Positions 1 through 7,068 of a DNA stretch of 64,000 nt are shown piece after piece (within the stretch, counting starts at the first letter, position 1; each line of letters opens with the position of its first letter). The notes beneath the pieces were generated by a model. That model was not told the DNA's origin. It worked only from the letters and a program-made list of their open reading frames with translations, and ran no database searches. The stretch is from Anaerolineae bacterium (lineage in GTDB: Bacteria > Chloroflexota > Anaerolineae > Aggregatilineales > Aggregatilineaceae). The position numbers and the translations under genes were made by a program. Where the stretch lies: assembly GCA_018432315.1 (NCBI GenBank), contig JAHDLB010000013.1, positions 1 to 64,000 of the forward strand. Direction: 5' to 3'.

Positions 1-141
1 TCGCTATCTTGCGCCGCATGGTGCTCAACCTACTCCGACGCCATCCAGCCAAGCTAAGCCTGAAACGCAAACGCTTCAAGGCAGCGCTCGATACCGACTT
101 CCTATTCGAGCTGCTCACTCAAGTTTGATGCGTTTGCCCTG
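1..141 (+). mobile_element. Right end of an ISAs1-family insertion sequence, cut by window edge
   Basis: The first 128 bases encode the C-terminus of an ISAs1-type transposase. Thirteen bases after its stop the sequence reads GATGCGTTTGCCCTG (127-141). Its reverse complement begins CAGGGCAAACGC, which fits the CAGGG-type terminal inverted repeat of this family. The left end and the target-site duplication lie outside the window, so completeness and activity cannot be judged. The native promoter of the next gene starts only about 20 bases beyond this end. Confidence 0.6.
3..128 (+). CDS. ISAs1-family transposase, C-terminal fragment
   Basis: The open frame enters from the left edge and gives 41 residues ending in TGA. 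Visible segments are LRRMVLNLLRRH, then a basic stretch KLSLKRKRFKAA, then DTDFLFELL. This matches the conserved tail of ISAs1 (DDE-type) transposases, which usually reads I/LRR-ALNLL, a Lys/Arg-rich stretch, then W/L-D-D-YLL. The DDE catalytic residues are upstream of the window. Composition is more AT-rich than the neighbouring genes, consistent with mobile origin. Confidence 0.7.
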   Translation, partial: AILRRMVLNLLRRHPAKLSLKRKRFKAALDTDFLFELLTQV

Positions 142-160
142 AGCCCCCTACGCGGGGGGA

Positions 161-189
161 TTGGCTTGCTGAGTGAAATAAGATACAAT
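161..189 (+). promoter_or_regulatory. Promoter of spoVS
   Basis: TTGGCT (161-166) and TACAAT (184-189) are separated by 17 bases, a good sigma70-type pair. A transcript would start near 196 and leave about 60 bases of leader before the spoVS ATG. It lies 20 bases outside the IS end. Confidence 0.6.
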
Positions 190-256
190 AAGGGTGCTAA
201 GCGGTTTGGGACCACAACAATTCGCGTATCACTTTTTTAGTTCAGGGGGCTATCTG

Positions 257-580
257 ATGCAACCATCTCATCCACCTCAACTGGCTCCTGACGATCTGGA
301 TTCCGAACACTTTGAAACGGTAGACATCATCAAAGTTTCGGCTCGATCTCGATCTACGGCTGTTGCTGGGGCGATTGCCGGGGTTGTGCGCGAGCACAAC
401 CGAGCAGAAGTGCAGGCCATCGGGGCTGGGGCAGTCAACCAGGCAATCAAGGCTGTCGCTATCGCTCGCGGCTACTTGAGCGAAGATCAGATTGACGTGA
501 TTGTGATTCCGTTTTTCACTGAAGTCATGATCGAAGACCAAGAGCGCACCGCGGTTCGTATGGTGGTCGAACCGCGCTAA
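257..580 (+). CDS. spoVS: SpoVS-family protein
   Basis: A 107-residue protein of the stage V sporulation protein S family, small nucleic-acid-binding-like proteins (Alba-like fold) found in Bacillota, Deinococcota and Chloroflexota. Characteristic segments are IIKVSARSRSTAVAGAIAG near residue 30, then AIGAGAVNQAIKAVAIARGYL, a C-terminal strand IDVIVIPFF, and a final TAVRMVVEPR. The ATG at 257 is preferred over an upstream GTG at 194 because the family begins near here, a GGGGGC stretch sits upstream, and 194 would coincide with the predicted transcription start. In Bacillus SpoVS affects septation and sporulation. Its role in non-sporulating phyla is unknown. Confidence 0.9.
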   Translation: MQPSHPPQLAPDDLDSEHFETVDIIKVSARSRSTAVAGAIAGVVREHNRAEVQAIGAGAVNQAIKAVAIARGYLSEDQIDVIVIPFFTEVMIEDQERTAVRMVVEPR

Positions 581-652
581 GAACTGCGCTGGCAGCCAAT
601 TAGTTTTTTTATTTCTCTGAATCGCCGTCAAAATTCGCTCGTTTTTTGCCTG

Positions 653-700
653 GCACGACCTTTGATTCCGGTTTCGGCAAAGGTCGTGCGTTCTTTTCCC
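653..700 (+). terminator. Intrinsic terminator after spoVS
   Basis: A perfect 12-bp inverted repeat, GCACGACCTTTG (653-664) and CAAAGGTCGTGC (678-689), with a 13-base loop, followed by GTTCTTTTCCC. It separates spoVS from the convergent Crp/Fnr-type gene ending at 706. Confidence 0.7.
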
Positions 701-705
701 GCGCC

Positions 706-1401
706 CTAGCGCCGCCCCCGGACGCTGAGGGCGCGCACGGCGTCCACGTCGTGCAGCAAAAGCCGCCGCCCGCCGGTGATGCCGATGATGCCGTCCCGCG
801 ACCAGTCGGAAAGCGTGCGGTTCACCCATTCTTCGCTGGTGCCAATCGTGGCCGCGAGGTCCTTTTTGTTCAGGATAGACGTCGCCAACCCCGGCGACAC
901 CTCGCCATCGCGCTCGGCCAGGAACAGGATCGCCTGGGCCAGCCGGGCCTGGCTGTCGCTGACGGCCAGCGTCTCGGTCTGGAGCATGGTCTGGCGCAGG
1001 CGCGTGCCCAGATTCGCCATCAACCGGATCGCCGTTTCCGGGTGCTGGCGCAGGTGATCGAGAAACGGCGTCCGGTCCAGCGCCATCAACACGCAGTCGG
1101 TCAGGGCGCGCGCGTAGGCCGAGCGGGCTTTGCCATCCAGCAGCGATAGCTCGCCCAGCACGTCATGCACGCCCAGGATATCGAGCACGACCTCGCGCCC
1201 GCCCACGCCCAGCGTGAACACCTTCAGCTCTCCCTCGGCGATCACGTACATCGTGTCGCCGGGCTGGCCCTGCTCGAACAACATCTCGTTCTCGCGCAGC
1301 GTGACCTGGTGCATGTCAGCGCTCAGCGCCGCGAGTTCGTCGAGATCCACCCCGGCAAACAGGGGAATCCCGGCCAGTGCCTGTACAACGTCATCCGACA
1401 T
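706..1401 (-). CDS. Crp/Fnr-family transcriptional regulator
   Basis: A 231-residue one-component regulator. The N-terminal cyclic-nucleotide-binding fold spans about residues 10-130 (IPLFAGVDLDEL, then FEQGQPGDTMYVIAEGELKV, then DVLGELSLLDG). A C-terminal Crp winged helix spans about 145-225, with recognition helix TSEEWVNRTL. No N-terminal cysteine cluster is present, so it is not an Fe-S Fnr sensor. The family residues for cAMP contact are not clearly conserved, so the ligand is unknown. The ATG at 1401 follows an AAGGAGG ribosome-binding site. It is divergent from the DUF2723 gene and may act on the shared intergenic region (1402-1507), though no clear palindrome was found there. Confidence 0.88.
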   Translation of the reverse strand: MSDDVVQALAGIPLFAGVDLDELAALSADMHQVTLRENEMLFEQGQPGDTMYVIAEGELKVFTLGVGGREVVLDILGVHDVLGELSLLDGKARSAYARALTDCVLMALDRTPFLDHLRQHPETAIRLMANLGTRLRQTMLQTETLAVSDSQARLAQAILFLAERDGEVSPGLATSILNKKDLAATIGTSEEWVNRTLSDWSRDGIIGITGGRRLLLHDVDAVRALSVRGRR

Positions 1402-1455
1402 GAAACGGTGAACCCTCCTTACGATCGACCCAACCGTACAAGTATATAGGAATCT

Positions 1456-1484
1456 CTGCCAGGGTCCAACGCCTGCGGTATAAT
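1456..1484 (+). promoter_or_regulatory. Candidate promoter of the DUF2723 gene
   Basis: TATAAT at 1479-1484 is a consensus -10 box. CTGCCA at 1456-1461 is an acceptable -35 at 17 bases. A GGAGAG ribosome-binding site (1496-1501) follows before the ATG at 1508. Confidence 0.45.
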
Positions 1485-1507
1485 TCGCCGCTCCTGGAGA
1501 GATGTGA

Positions 1508-3487
1508 ATGCCACACGCGCAATCGATTCCCCCCCACCCACCGGCCCGCCGCTCGCCCTGGCGCCGGCTGCCGGGACTGCTGGCGCTGGCGGCCCTGGCG
1601 CTCCTGGCGGCGAGCACTGCCCGGACCCTGCAAACCCACATCGCCGGCAGTTTCGTCGAGGACGGCGCGGCCAGCGTCCTGAAGAACGAATATATCAAGG
1701 ATGTGAGCGAAATACAGGTGGCGCTGAACGTCTGGGGGACCATCCACCACACCGGCTATCCCCTGTTCGCCATTCTGGGCAACGTGTTCACGCTGCCGCT
1801 GCGCGCGGTGGGGATCGAGCCAGCCGCCGCCGCCAGTCTATACGCGCTGGCGTGGGGAGCGGTTGCGCTGGCGGGGATGGCCGCGCTGATCTGGGCGCTG
1901 ACCGGGCGCCCGGCGCTAGCCGCGCTGGCCGCCGTGGTGGCCGGGCTGGCGCGGTCAATCTGGATTCACAACGTGGTGGCCGAAGTGTACAGTATGAGCC
2001 TGGCGATCAGCGTGGTGATGCTGGCGATCGCGCTGTGGCCCGCGCCGTGGGCCGGCGCCTGGGAGGTCCGCCGCCGGGTGTGGTGGCTGGCCCTGCTGGG
2101 CGGGATCGGCGTGGCGCACCACCGGGCGGTGGCGTTCATCGCGCCGGGACTGCTGCTGGCAATCGGGCCGCACCTGTGGGCGGCGCGCGACCGCTGGCGG
2201 TCGATCCTGTTCCCGGCGCTGGGGCTGGCGCTGGTGGGGTTCGTGCCGTATCTCTACCTGCCGCTGCGGGCGTGGCAGGATGGCGCGTGGGTGTACGGCG
2301 ATCCCGGCAACCTGAACGGCCTCTGGATCGAGTTCACCGGGCGCGAGGCGGACCGGCTCGTCACGCTGCCGGGCAGCGTAGCCGGGCTGGCGGACAACGT
2401 CGAGAGCGTGGCCCGGATTCTGATCGCGGAGCTGACGCTGCCGGGGCTGTTGATCGGCGTCACCGGGTTGGGCGCGGCCATGCTTGGCGGGCCGCAGCGC
2501 CGCGCCGCCCGCGCGATTGGCCTCAGCGCCGCCGGGCCGCTGCTGTTCGCGATGCTGTACCACACTGCCGTGCTGCCCGAAGCGATCCTGATGCCGGTCG
2601 TCGCGGCCCTGGTCCTGGGCACGGCGCTGGCTGTCGATGGGCTGCTGGCACGGCGCCCCGCGCTGGCCCCGGCCCTGGCCACCGGGCTGCTCGCCTGGGC
2701 GATCGCGCTGGCGGCGACGCACACCGCCTATATCCGCGAGCTGGTCACCGAGCCGACCGGCCTGCACACCATCGAGCGGCTGCGGTTCGTCCCGCGCGAG
2801 GGCAAACCGGCGCTGATGCTGCCCTGGGGGCCGCGCTACGCGGCAGCGTCCTATGCGCGGCTGGTGACCGGCGAGCACGCGGATATTCTGATGGTCGATC
2901 ACAAGGCCGATTATCCGGACCTGCTGGCGCGTGACTACCGGCTCTACACACTGCCGGAGACGTTCTACACCTACCGCCCGCCGTGGCCCACGCCCTACGG
3001 CCCGCCCGCGGACTGGTGGCGCGAGCGCCTGGGGCCGCTGCACCTGACCTCGGCGGCGCCGGGCATCGTGCAGATTCTGAGCGCGCCCCCGCTGGCCGAA
3101 ACAACCGATCCCCCCGGCGAGGCGCTGGCATACGGCATCGTGCAGCGGGCGGCGTGGCTGACGTGCGATGCCGAGTCGATCTTCCTGCACGTGATCTGGG
3201 GGGCGGACCGGCAACCCGACGGCGACCCGAGCATTTTCGTCCACCTGACCGGCGACGCGCCCGCGCCCGACCCGCCCAACGCCGACAGCCGCCACCCGGT
3301 CTATGGGCTGGTCCCATTCGCGCGGCTGTCGCCCGGCGAAGCGGTGCGCGACGACTTCACCCTGCCGCGCCTGCCGGACAAGACGCAGGTCCGCTTCGGG
3401 CTGTACGAGCAGGCGGCGGATGGGTCGTTCGTCAATTACGGCGAGACGGTCCTGCCGGTGGCGGGGTGCGAGGAAGGGGGGCGTTAG
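1508..3487 (+). CDS. DUF2723 family membrane glycosyltransferase-like protein
   Basis: A 659-residue polytopic membrane protein. A first hydrophobic helix near residues 20-38 is followed by a short loop with FVEDGAASV and a conserved HHTGYPLFAILGNVF segment (residues 80-95). That segment corresponds to the GYPL motif of DUF2723, a family in the GT-C superfamily related to protein O-mannosyltransferases. About ten further helices follow to residue 420. The C-terminal 200 residues are a soluble, presumably extracytoplasmic beta-rich domain with DPSIFVHLTGD. The expected role is transfer of a lipid-linked sugar to an acceptor outside the membrane; the substrate is unknown. The last 12 codons recur as a remnant at 5002-5038. 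Confidence 0.75.
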   Translation: MPHAQSIPPHPPARRSPWRRLPGLLALAALALLAASTARTLQTHIAGSFVEDGAASVLKNEYIKDVSEIQVALNVWGTIHHTGYPLFAILGNVFTLPLRAVGIEPAAAASLYALAWGAVALAGMAALIWALTGRPALAALAAVVAGLARSIWIHNVVAEVYSMSLAISVVMLAIALWPAPWAGAWEVRRRVWWLALLGGIGVAHHRAVAFIAPGLLLAIGPHLWAARDRWRSILFPALGLALVGFVPYLYLPLRAWQDGAWVYGDPGNLNGLWIEFTGREADRLVTLPGSVAGLADNVESVARILIAELTLPGLLIGVTGLGAAMLGGPQRRAARAIGLSAAGPLLFAMLYHTAVLPEAILMPVVAALVLGTALAVDGLLARRPALAPALATGLLAWAIALAATHTAYIRELVTEPTGLHTIERLRFVPREGKPALMLPWGPRYAAASYARLVTGEHADILMVDHKADYPDLLARDYRLYTLPETFYTYRPPWPTPYGPPADWWRERLGPLHLTSAAPGIVQILSAPPLAETTDPPGEALAYGIVQRAAWLTCDAESIFLHVIWGADRQPDGDPSIFVHLTGDAPAPDPPNADSRHPVYGLVPFARLSPGEAVRDDFTLPRLPDKTQVRFGLYEQAADGSFVNYGETVLPVAGCEEGGR

Positions 3488-3549
3488 CCGGATCAACCTC
3501 GACACGTCCCGCGCACCTCACTTTGTTCGATCCTCGAACAACCAGCCAC

Positions 3550-3578
3550 TTGACAGTTTAGAGCAATTGCTCTAAACT
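3550..3578 (+). promoter_or_regulatory. Promoter of the TetR-DUF4386 operon
   Basis: A consensus TTGACA (3550-3555) is followed after exactly 17 bases by TAAACT (3573-3578). The spacer is filled by the first operator palindrome, so a bound repressor would block RNA polymerase. Confidence 0.75.
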
Positions 3579-3600
3579 TTTAGAGTAAAAACTCTAAAAG
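3557..3600 (+). promoter_or_regulatory. Tandem TetR operators
   Basis: Two perfect palindromes sit side by side. Operator 1 (3557-3576) is TTTAGAGCAA joined to its exact complement, with no spacer. Operator 2 (3577-3600) is CTTTTAGAGT, spacer AAAA, then ACTCTAAAAG. Both carry the half-site TTTAGAG in inverted orientation. They lie over the -35/-10 region and just downstream of it, eight bases before the TetR start codon, which is the usual layout of autoregulation by a TetR dimer. Confidence 0.8.
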
Positions 3601-3608
3601 AGGCTGGC

Positions 3609-4202
3609 ATGAGCACCCGAGACGACATCCTCACTACGGCCCTGGCCCTGTTCAACCAGCGTGGGACCGCCCCCGTGTCCACGAACCACATCGCCGAGGC
3701 CGCCGGGATCAGCCCCGGCAATCTCTACTACTACTTCCGCAACAAGGAGGCGATCATCCGCGCGATATGCGAGCGGCTGTTCGCCACCTGGGATGCGGTA
3801 TTCGCGCTTCCCGACGACCGCCCGCCCCGCCTCGCTGACATCCAGCGACTCGTGCGGGCCAACTTCGAAATCGCGTGGGAATACGCCTTCGTCTACCGGG
3901 AAATTCTGGCGCTGCTGCGCCACGATCCCATCCTGCGCGAACGCTACCTCGACGTCAGGCAGCGGGGCTACGCGGGGTTCCGCGACCTGATCGAGGTGTT
4001 CGGAGCGGCGGGCGTGCTGCAGCCCGATCTCGACCCCGACACGATCACCGCGCTGGCCGATCTGTGCTGGCTGATCAGCGAGTCGTGGCTGACGGCGCTG
4101 GAACTGCGCGATCGCCCGGCTGACGACGACCACATGCAGCGCGGCATCGACCTGATGCTGTTCACCCTCCGCCCGTATCTTGCCGATCCCTCGGACCACT
4201 AA
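3609..4202 (+). CDS. TetR/AcrR-family transcriptional repressor
   Basis: A 197-residue regulator. The N-terminal TetR helix-turn-helix is clear at residues 5-50 (ILTTALALFNQRG, then STNHIAEAAGISPGNLYYYFRNKEAI). The rest is a helical ligand-binding and dimerisation domain with many aromatic residues (NFEIAWEYAFVYREILALL), resembling regulators that carry a TetR_C_33/DUF-type sensor domain. The ligand is unknown. The start at 3609 lies eight bases after the twin operators. The downstream DUF4386 gene begins 13 bases after the stop behind an AAGGAGA site, so the two form one operon, and autoregulation of both is likely. Confidence 0.93.
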   Translation: MSTRDDILTTALALFNQRGTAPVSTNHIAEAAGISPGNLYYYFRNKEAIIRAICERLFATWDAVFALPDDRPPRLADIQRLVRANFEIAWEYAFVYREILALLRHDPILRERYLDVRQRGYAGFRDLIEVFGAAGVLQPDLDPDTITALADLCWLISESWLTALELRDRPADDDHMQRGIDLMLFTLRPYLADPSDH

Positions 4203-4215
4203 GGAGACACAACGC

Positions 4216-4935
4216 ATGGGAACCCGTACCACCGGCATCGCGATGATTCTCGTCCCGATCGCATTCAACCTGATCTTCTTCGCCCTGGGCAGCGCGTTCG
4301 ACTACCCGGACATTCTCCGCGAGCCAGCCGGCACCATCCTCCAGCGCTTCGACGACGGCGGCGCGGAACTGGTGGCGCTCTGGTACGCCTTCGCCTTCAC
4401 GGCACTGCTGGCCGCTCCGCTCGCCCTCCTGTTGTACGGCATCTTCGCCCGCGAACAGCCCCGGCTGGCGCTGGCGGCTGCGATTGCCGGGATCCTCAGC
4501 GCCCTGGTGCAGGCCCTGGGCCTGTTCCGCTGGGCCTTCCTCGTGCCGTTTCTGGCCGACAGCTACACGAGCGCGGATGCAGCCCCAGCAGCGCGTGAGT
4601 CGGCGGTCCTGGTATTCGAAGCGGCTCACCGCTATCTCGGCGTTGCGGTGGGCGAACACCTGGGATACCTGTTCACGGCGAGCTGGACGATCCTGCTCGG
4701 CGCCCTGTTGATCCGCTCGGGTCGTTTCAACCGCTGGCTGGGGCCGCTCGGGCTTGTCCCGGCGGCGGGCATCCTGATCGGCCTGCTGGAACCCGCCGGT
4801 TGGGATGTCGCGGGCGCGATCAACGCGATCGGCTACGTCGCGTGGTCGGTATGGCTGATCCTGCTGGGAGTAGCCCTGATCGCCGCCTCACCGCGCCAGG
4901 CAAGCCGCGCTGAGCACCGGAACGCCGGCGCCTGA
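4216..4935 (+). CDS. DUF4386 family membrane protein
   Basis: A 239-residue integral membrane protein with six predicted helices (about residues 5-24, 53-75, 86-106, 148-170, 178-196 and 207-228). The pattern matches the DUF4386 family of unknown function, often found beside TetR or ECF regulators. The ATG at 4216 is chosen because AAGGAGA (4201-4207) precedes it at good spacing and the sequence before it is the intercistronic gap. It is co-transcribed with the TetR gene and probably is its main target. Confidence 0.75.
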   Translation: MGTRTTGIAMILVPIAFNLIFFALGSAFDYPDILREPAGTILQRFDDGGAELVALWYAFAFTALLAAPLALLLYGIFAREQPRLALAAAIAGILSALVQALGLFRWAFLVPFLADSYTSADAAPAARESAVLVFEAAHRYLGVAVGEHLGYLFTASWTILLGALLIRSGRFNRWLGPLGLVPAAGILIGLLEPAGWDVAGAINAIGYVAWSVWLILLGVALIAASPRQASRAEHRNAGA

Positions 4936-5001
4936 GAGGCGCAGGGGGCGTCCCGCGCGGGCATCCTGGCCGGGGGCCCGCCGGGAGCCCGGTGACGCGG
5001 C

Positions 5002-5038
5002 CCTGCCGGTGGCGGGGTGCGAGGATGGCGGGAGCTAG
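5002..5038 (+). repeat. Remnant copy of the DUF2723 gene end
   Basis: Bases 5002-5038 match 3451-3487 at 33 of 37 positions. The first 24 bases are identical and both copies end in an in-frame TAG at the same offset. Read in the DUF2723 frame this copy gives LPVAGCEDGGS-stop, against LPVAGCEEGGR-stop in the intact gene. Similarity fades upstream of 4990. The TetR-DUF4386 pair lies between the two copies. The TAG overlaps the antisense stop of hepT. Confidence 0.7.
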
Positions 5039-5382
5039 CTGCCCTCCGTATCGGGCGGGACAAGGGGCTCAATTTTGGCGATCAATCGCGGCACGTGGTG
5101 TTCGATCACATCCCACACGATATCGAGATCGACTTCATCGTAATTATGAATCAGTTGATTGCGCATCCCTGCCATTTCTCTCCACGGTATTTCGGGATGT
5201 TTATTCCGAAATGTCTCTGAAATGCGACGCGTGGCCTCACCGATAATCTCAAGGCGCCGGATTATCGCATCCAGGCGCATTTGATCAGCTTCTAAAGATT
5301 CCTGGTTGATTTCCTGTGCATAGGCCAGAGTCAAACGGGCTGCCTCAAGAATATCGAGAAGATAAGCTTCGTCACGCGACAT
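5035..5382 (-). CDS. hepT: HepT-like ribonuclease toxin
   Basis: A 115-residue all-helical HEPN protein (DUF86/HepT). The catalytic Rx4H motif is present as RNQLIH followed directly by NY, so the tyrosine that MntA-type antitoxins AMPylate is retained. In characterised systems (type VII, Shewanella and Aphanizomenon) HepT is an RNase neutralised by AMP transfer onto that tyrosine. The gene overlaps the upstream mntA by 11 bases and the two are surely translated together. Length is typical for the family. Confidence 0.9.
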   Translation of the reverse strand: MSRDEAYLLDILEAARLTLAYAQEINQESLEADQMRLDAIIRRLEIIGEATRRISETFRNKHPEIPWREMAGMRNQLIHNYDEVDLDIVWDVIEHHVPRLIAKIEPLVPPDTEGS

Positions 5383-5683
5383 AGATCGTCCTCGCCGATC
5401 CTAGAATCTCGCGGCGTCGAATGTAGTTACTGCTCCGCTCAATAGTACGCCGGTTGATCAAATCCACGCGCCGGCCAAAAAGCTGCTCAAGTTCCTCCTG
5501 CATGGTTACCATGTCAGACAGTGTCCGCCGGCTGTCCGGCGAGAATGTGACCAGCACATCAATATCACTATCGGGGCCAAAGTCGTGGCGAAGGACCGAG
5601 CCGAACAACGCGAGATGGGTAATATTCCAACGCTGGCAGAACGCAGCGATCTGTTCATTTGGAATGCTGATCCCAGCCGCCAT
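5372..5683 (-). CDS. mntA: MntA-like nucleotidyltransferase antitoxin
   Basis: A 103-residue minimal nucleotidyltransferase. The signature GS-x10-DxD is intact: GSVLRHDFGPDS then DID at about residues 28-42, and a third acidic residue is probably in RRVDLI. It should transfer AMP from ATP to the HepT toxin. An AAGGAG site lies just before the ATG, and a TACAAT -10 box occurs on this strand at 5720-5715. Composition here (4 kb flank aside) is slightly less GC-rich than the neighbours, as is common for transferred toxin-antitoxin cassettes. Confidence 0.9.
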   Translation of the reverse strand: MAAGISIPNEQIAAFCQRWNITHLALFGSVLRHDFGPDSDIDVLVTFSPDSRRTLSDMVTMQEELEQLFGRRVDLINRRTIERSSNYIRRREILGSARTIYVA

Positions 5684-5833
5684 ATTCTTCTCCTTCCAGA
5701 GAACAACTTAACCTATTGTACCCACGGGAATCCAATCCAGTCCAACGGGCGTCACCCGCGCGGCAAAACCCTGCTATACTGTAAAAGCATCATCTCACTC
5801 CTCTCTTATAATGTCTTGTTTCAGGAGAAGCCT

Positions 5834-6997
5834 ATGCGTGAGTTTGTTTCGCAGCGCGTACTGAACGTCCCTCCATCCGGCATCCGGAAATTCTTCGACA
5901 TCAGCGCCACCATGGACAACGTGATCTCGTTGGGCATCGGTGAGCCGGATTTTGTCACTCCCCAGGCCATTGTTCAGGCCGGTATCCGTTCATTGGAGCA
6001 GGGGCACACCCACTACACCAGCAACAGCGGCACGCTCGAACTGCGCCAGGCGATTTCGACCTACCTCAACCGGCTGTACGGCATCGAATACGACCCGGCG
6101 GGCGAAATCCTGATCACGGTCGGCGTCAGCGAGGCGCTGTACCTGGTGCTGGCCGCCGTCATCGATCCCGGCGACGAGGTGATCATCCCGCAGCCGAGCT
6201 TCGTGTCGTACGCCCCCGAGGTCGTGTTCGCGGGCGGCGTCACGGTGCCGATCCCCACCTACGTCGAGAACGATTTTCAGGTCACCGCCGCCGAGGTCGA
6301 GGCCGCGATCACGCCCCGGACCAAGGCCCTGTTGATCGGCTATCCGAACAACCCCACCGGCGCCGTCATGACGCGCGAGCGGCTGGCCGAGCTGGGCGCC
6401 GTGGCCGAGAAACACGACCTGCTGATCATCTCGGACGAGATCTACGACCGGCTGGTGTATGGCGATTTCCAGCACACGCACTTCGCCACCCTGCCCAACA
6501 TGCGCCCGCGCACCGTCGTGCTGGGCGGTTTCAGCAAGAGCCACGCCATGACCGGCTGGCGGCTGGGCTACGCCGTTGGGCCGGAAGCGATCATCGCCGC
6601 CATGCGCAAAGTCCACCAGTATACGATCATGTCCGCGCCGAGCATCGCCCAGCTCGCGGTCGCGGACACGCTGGATCACGTCGAGGACGACGTGCAGCAG
6701 ATGCGCGCCGAATACGACCGCCGGCGCCGCCTGATCGTGGACGGCTTCAACGAGCTGGGCCTGGACTGCTTCGAGCCGTTGGGCGCGTTTTACGCCTTCC
6801 CCAATATCACCGCCTCGGGCATGGACGACACGGTTTTCTCCGAGCGGCTGCTGGAGGAAGAACGCGTCGCGATGGTCCCCGGCTCGGCGTTTGGCGACTC
6901 GGGCGCGGGGTTCGTACGGGCCAGCTACGCGACGGCCTACGAGAAAATCGAGGAGGCGCTCGAGCGGCTTCACCGCTTCATGCAGCGCTACGGGTGA
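5834..6997 (+). CDS. Pyridoxal-phosphate aminotransferase, class I/II
   Basis: A 387-residue fold-type I aminotransferase. Visible landmarks are GIGEPDFVTP near residue 37, YPNNPTGA near 175, SDEIYDRLVY near 202, and the cofactor lysine in GGFSKSHAMTGWRLGY at about residue 236. It is most like the PatA/AspC-type branch that works on aspartate, aromatic or N-acetyl-diaminopimelate substrates; the exact substrate cannot be set from sequence. The ATG at 5834 is preceded by AGGAG. Two -10-like boxes, TATACT (5775-5780) and TATAAT (5807-5812), lie upstream. A strong terminator follows directly. Confidence 0.88.
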   Translation: MREFVSQRVLNVPPSGIRKFFDISATMDNVISLGIGEPDFVTPQAIVQAGIRSLEQGHTHYTSNSGTLELRQAISTYLNRLYGIEYDPAGEILITVGVSEALYLVLAAVIDPGDEVIIPQPSFVSYAPEVVFAGGVTVPIPTYVENDFQVTAAEVEAAITPRTKALLIGYPNNPTGAVMTRERLAELGAVAEKHDLLIISDEIYDRLVYGDFQHTHFATLPNMRPRTVVLGGFSKSHAMTGWRLGYAVGPEAIIAAMRKVHQYTIMSAPSIAQLAVADTLDHVEDDVQQMRAEYDRRRRLIVDGFNELGLDCFEPLGAFYAFPNITASGMDDTVFSERLLEEERVAMVPGSAFGDSGAGFVRASYATAYEKIEEALERLHRFMQRYG

Positions 6998-7002
6998 AAA
7001 CG

Positions 7003-7036
7003 AAGCCCCTCGCCGGCGGATCGGTGAGGGGCTTTT
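7003..7036 (+). terminator. Bidirectional intrinsic terminator
   Basis: AAGCCCCTC (7003-7011) pairs with GAGGGGCTT (7026-7034), extended by GCC/GGT. It is followed by TTTTT on the plus strand and TTCGTTTT on the minus strand. It ends both the aminotransferase and the convergent SIMPL-domain gene. Confidence 0.85.
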
Positions 7037-7068
7037 TCGTCAGTTCGGATTCGTCAGGCCAGCGGGCC

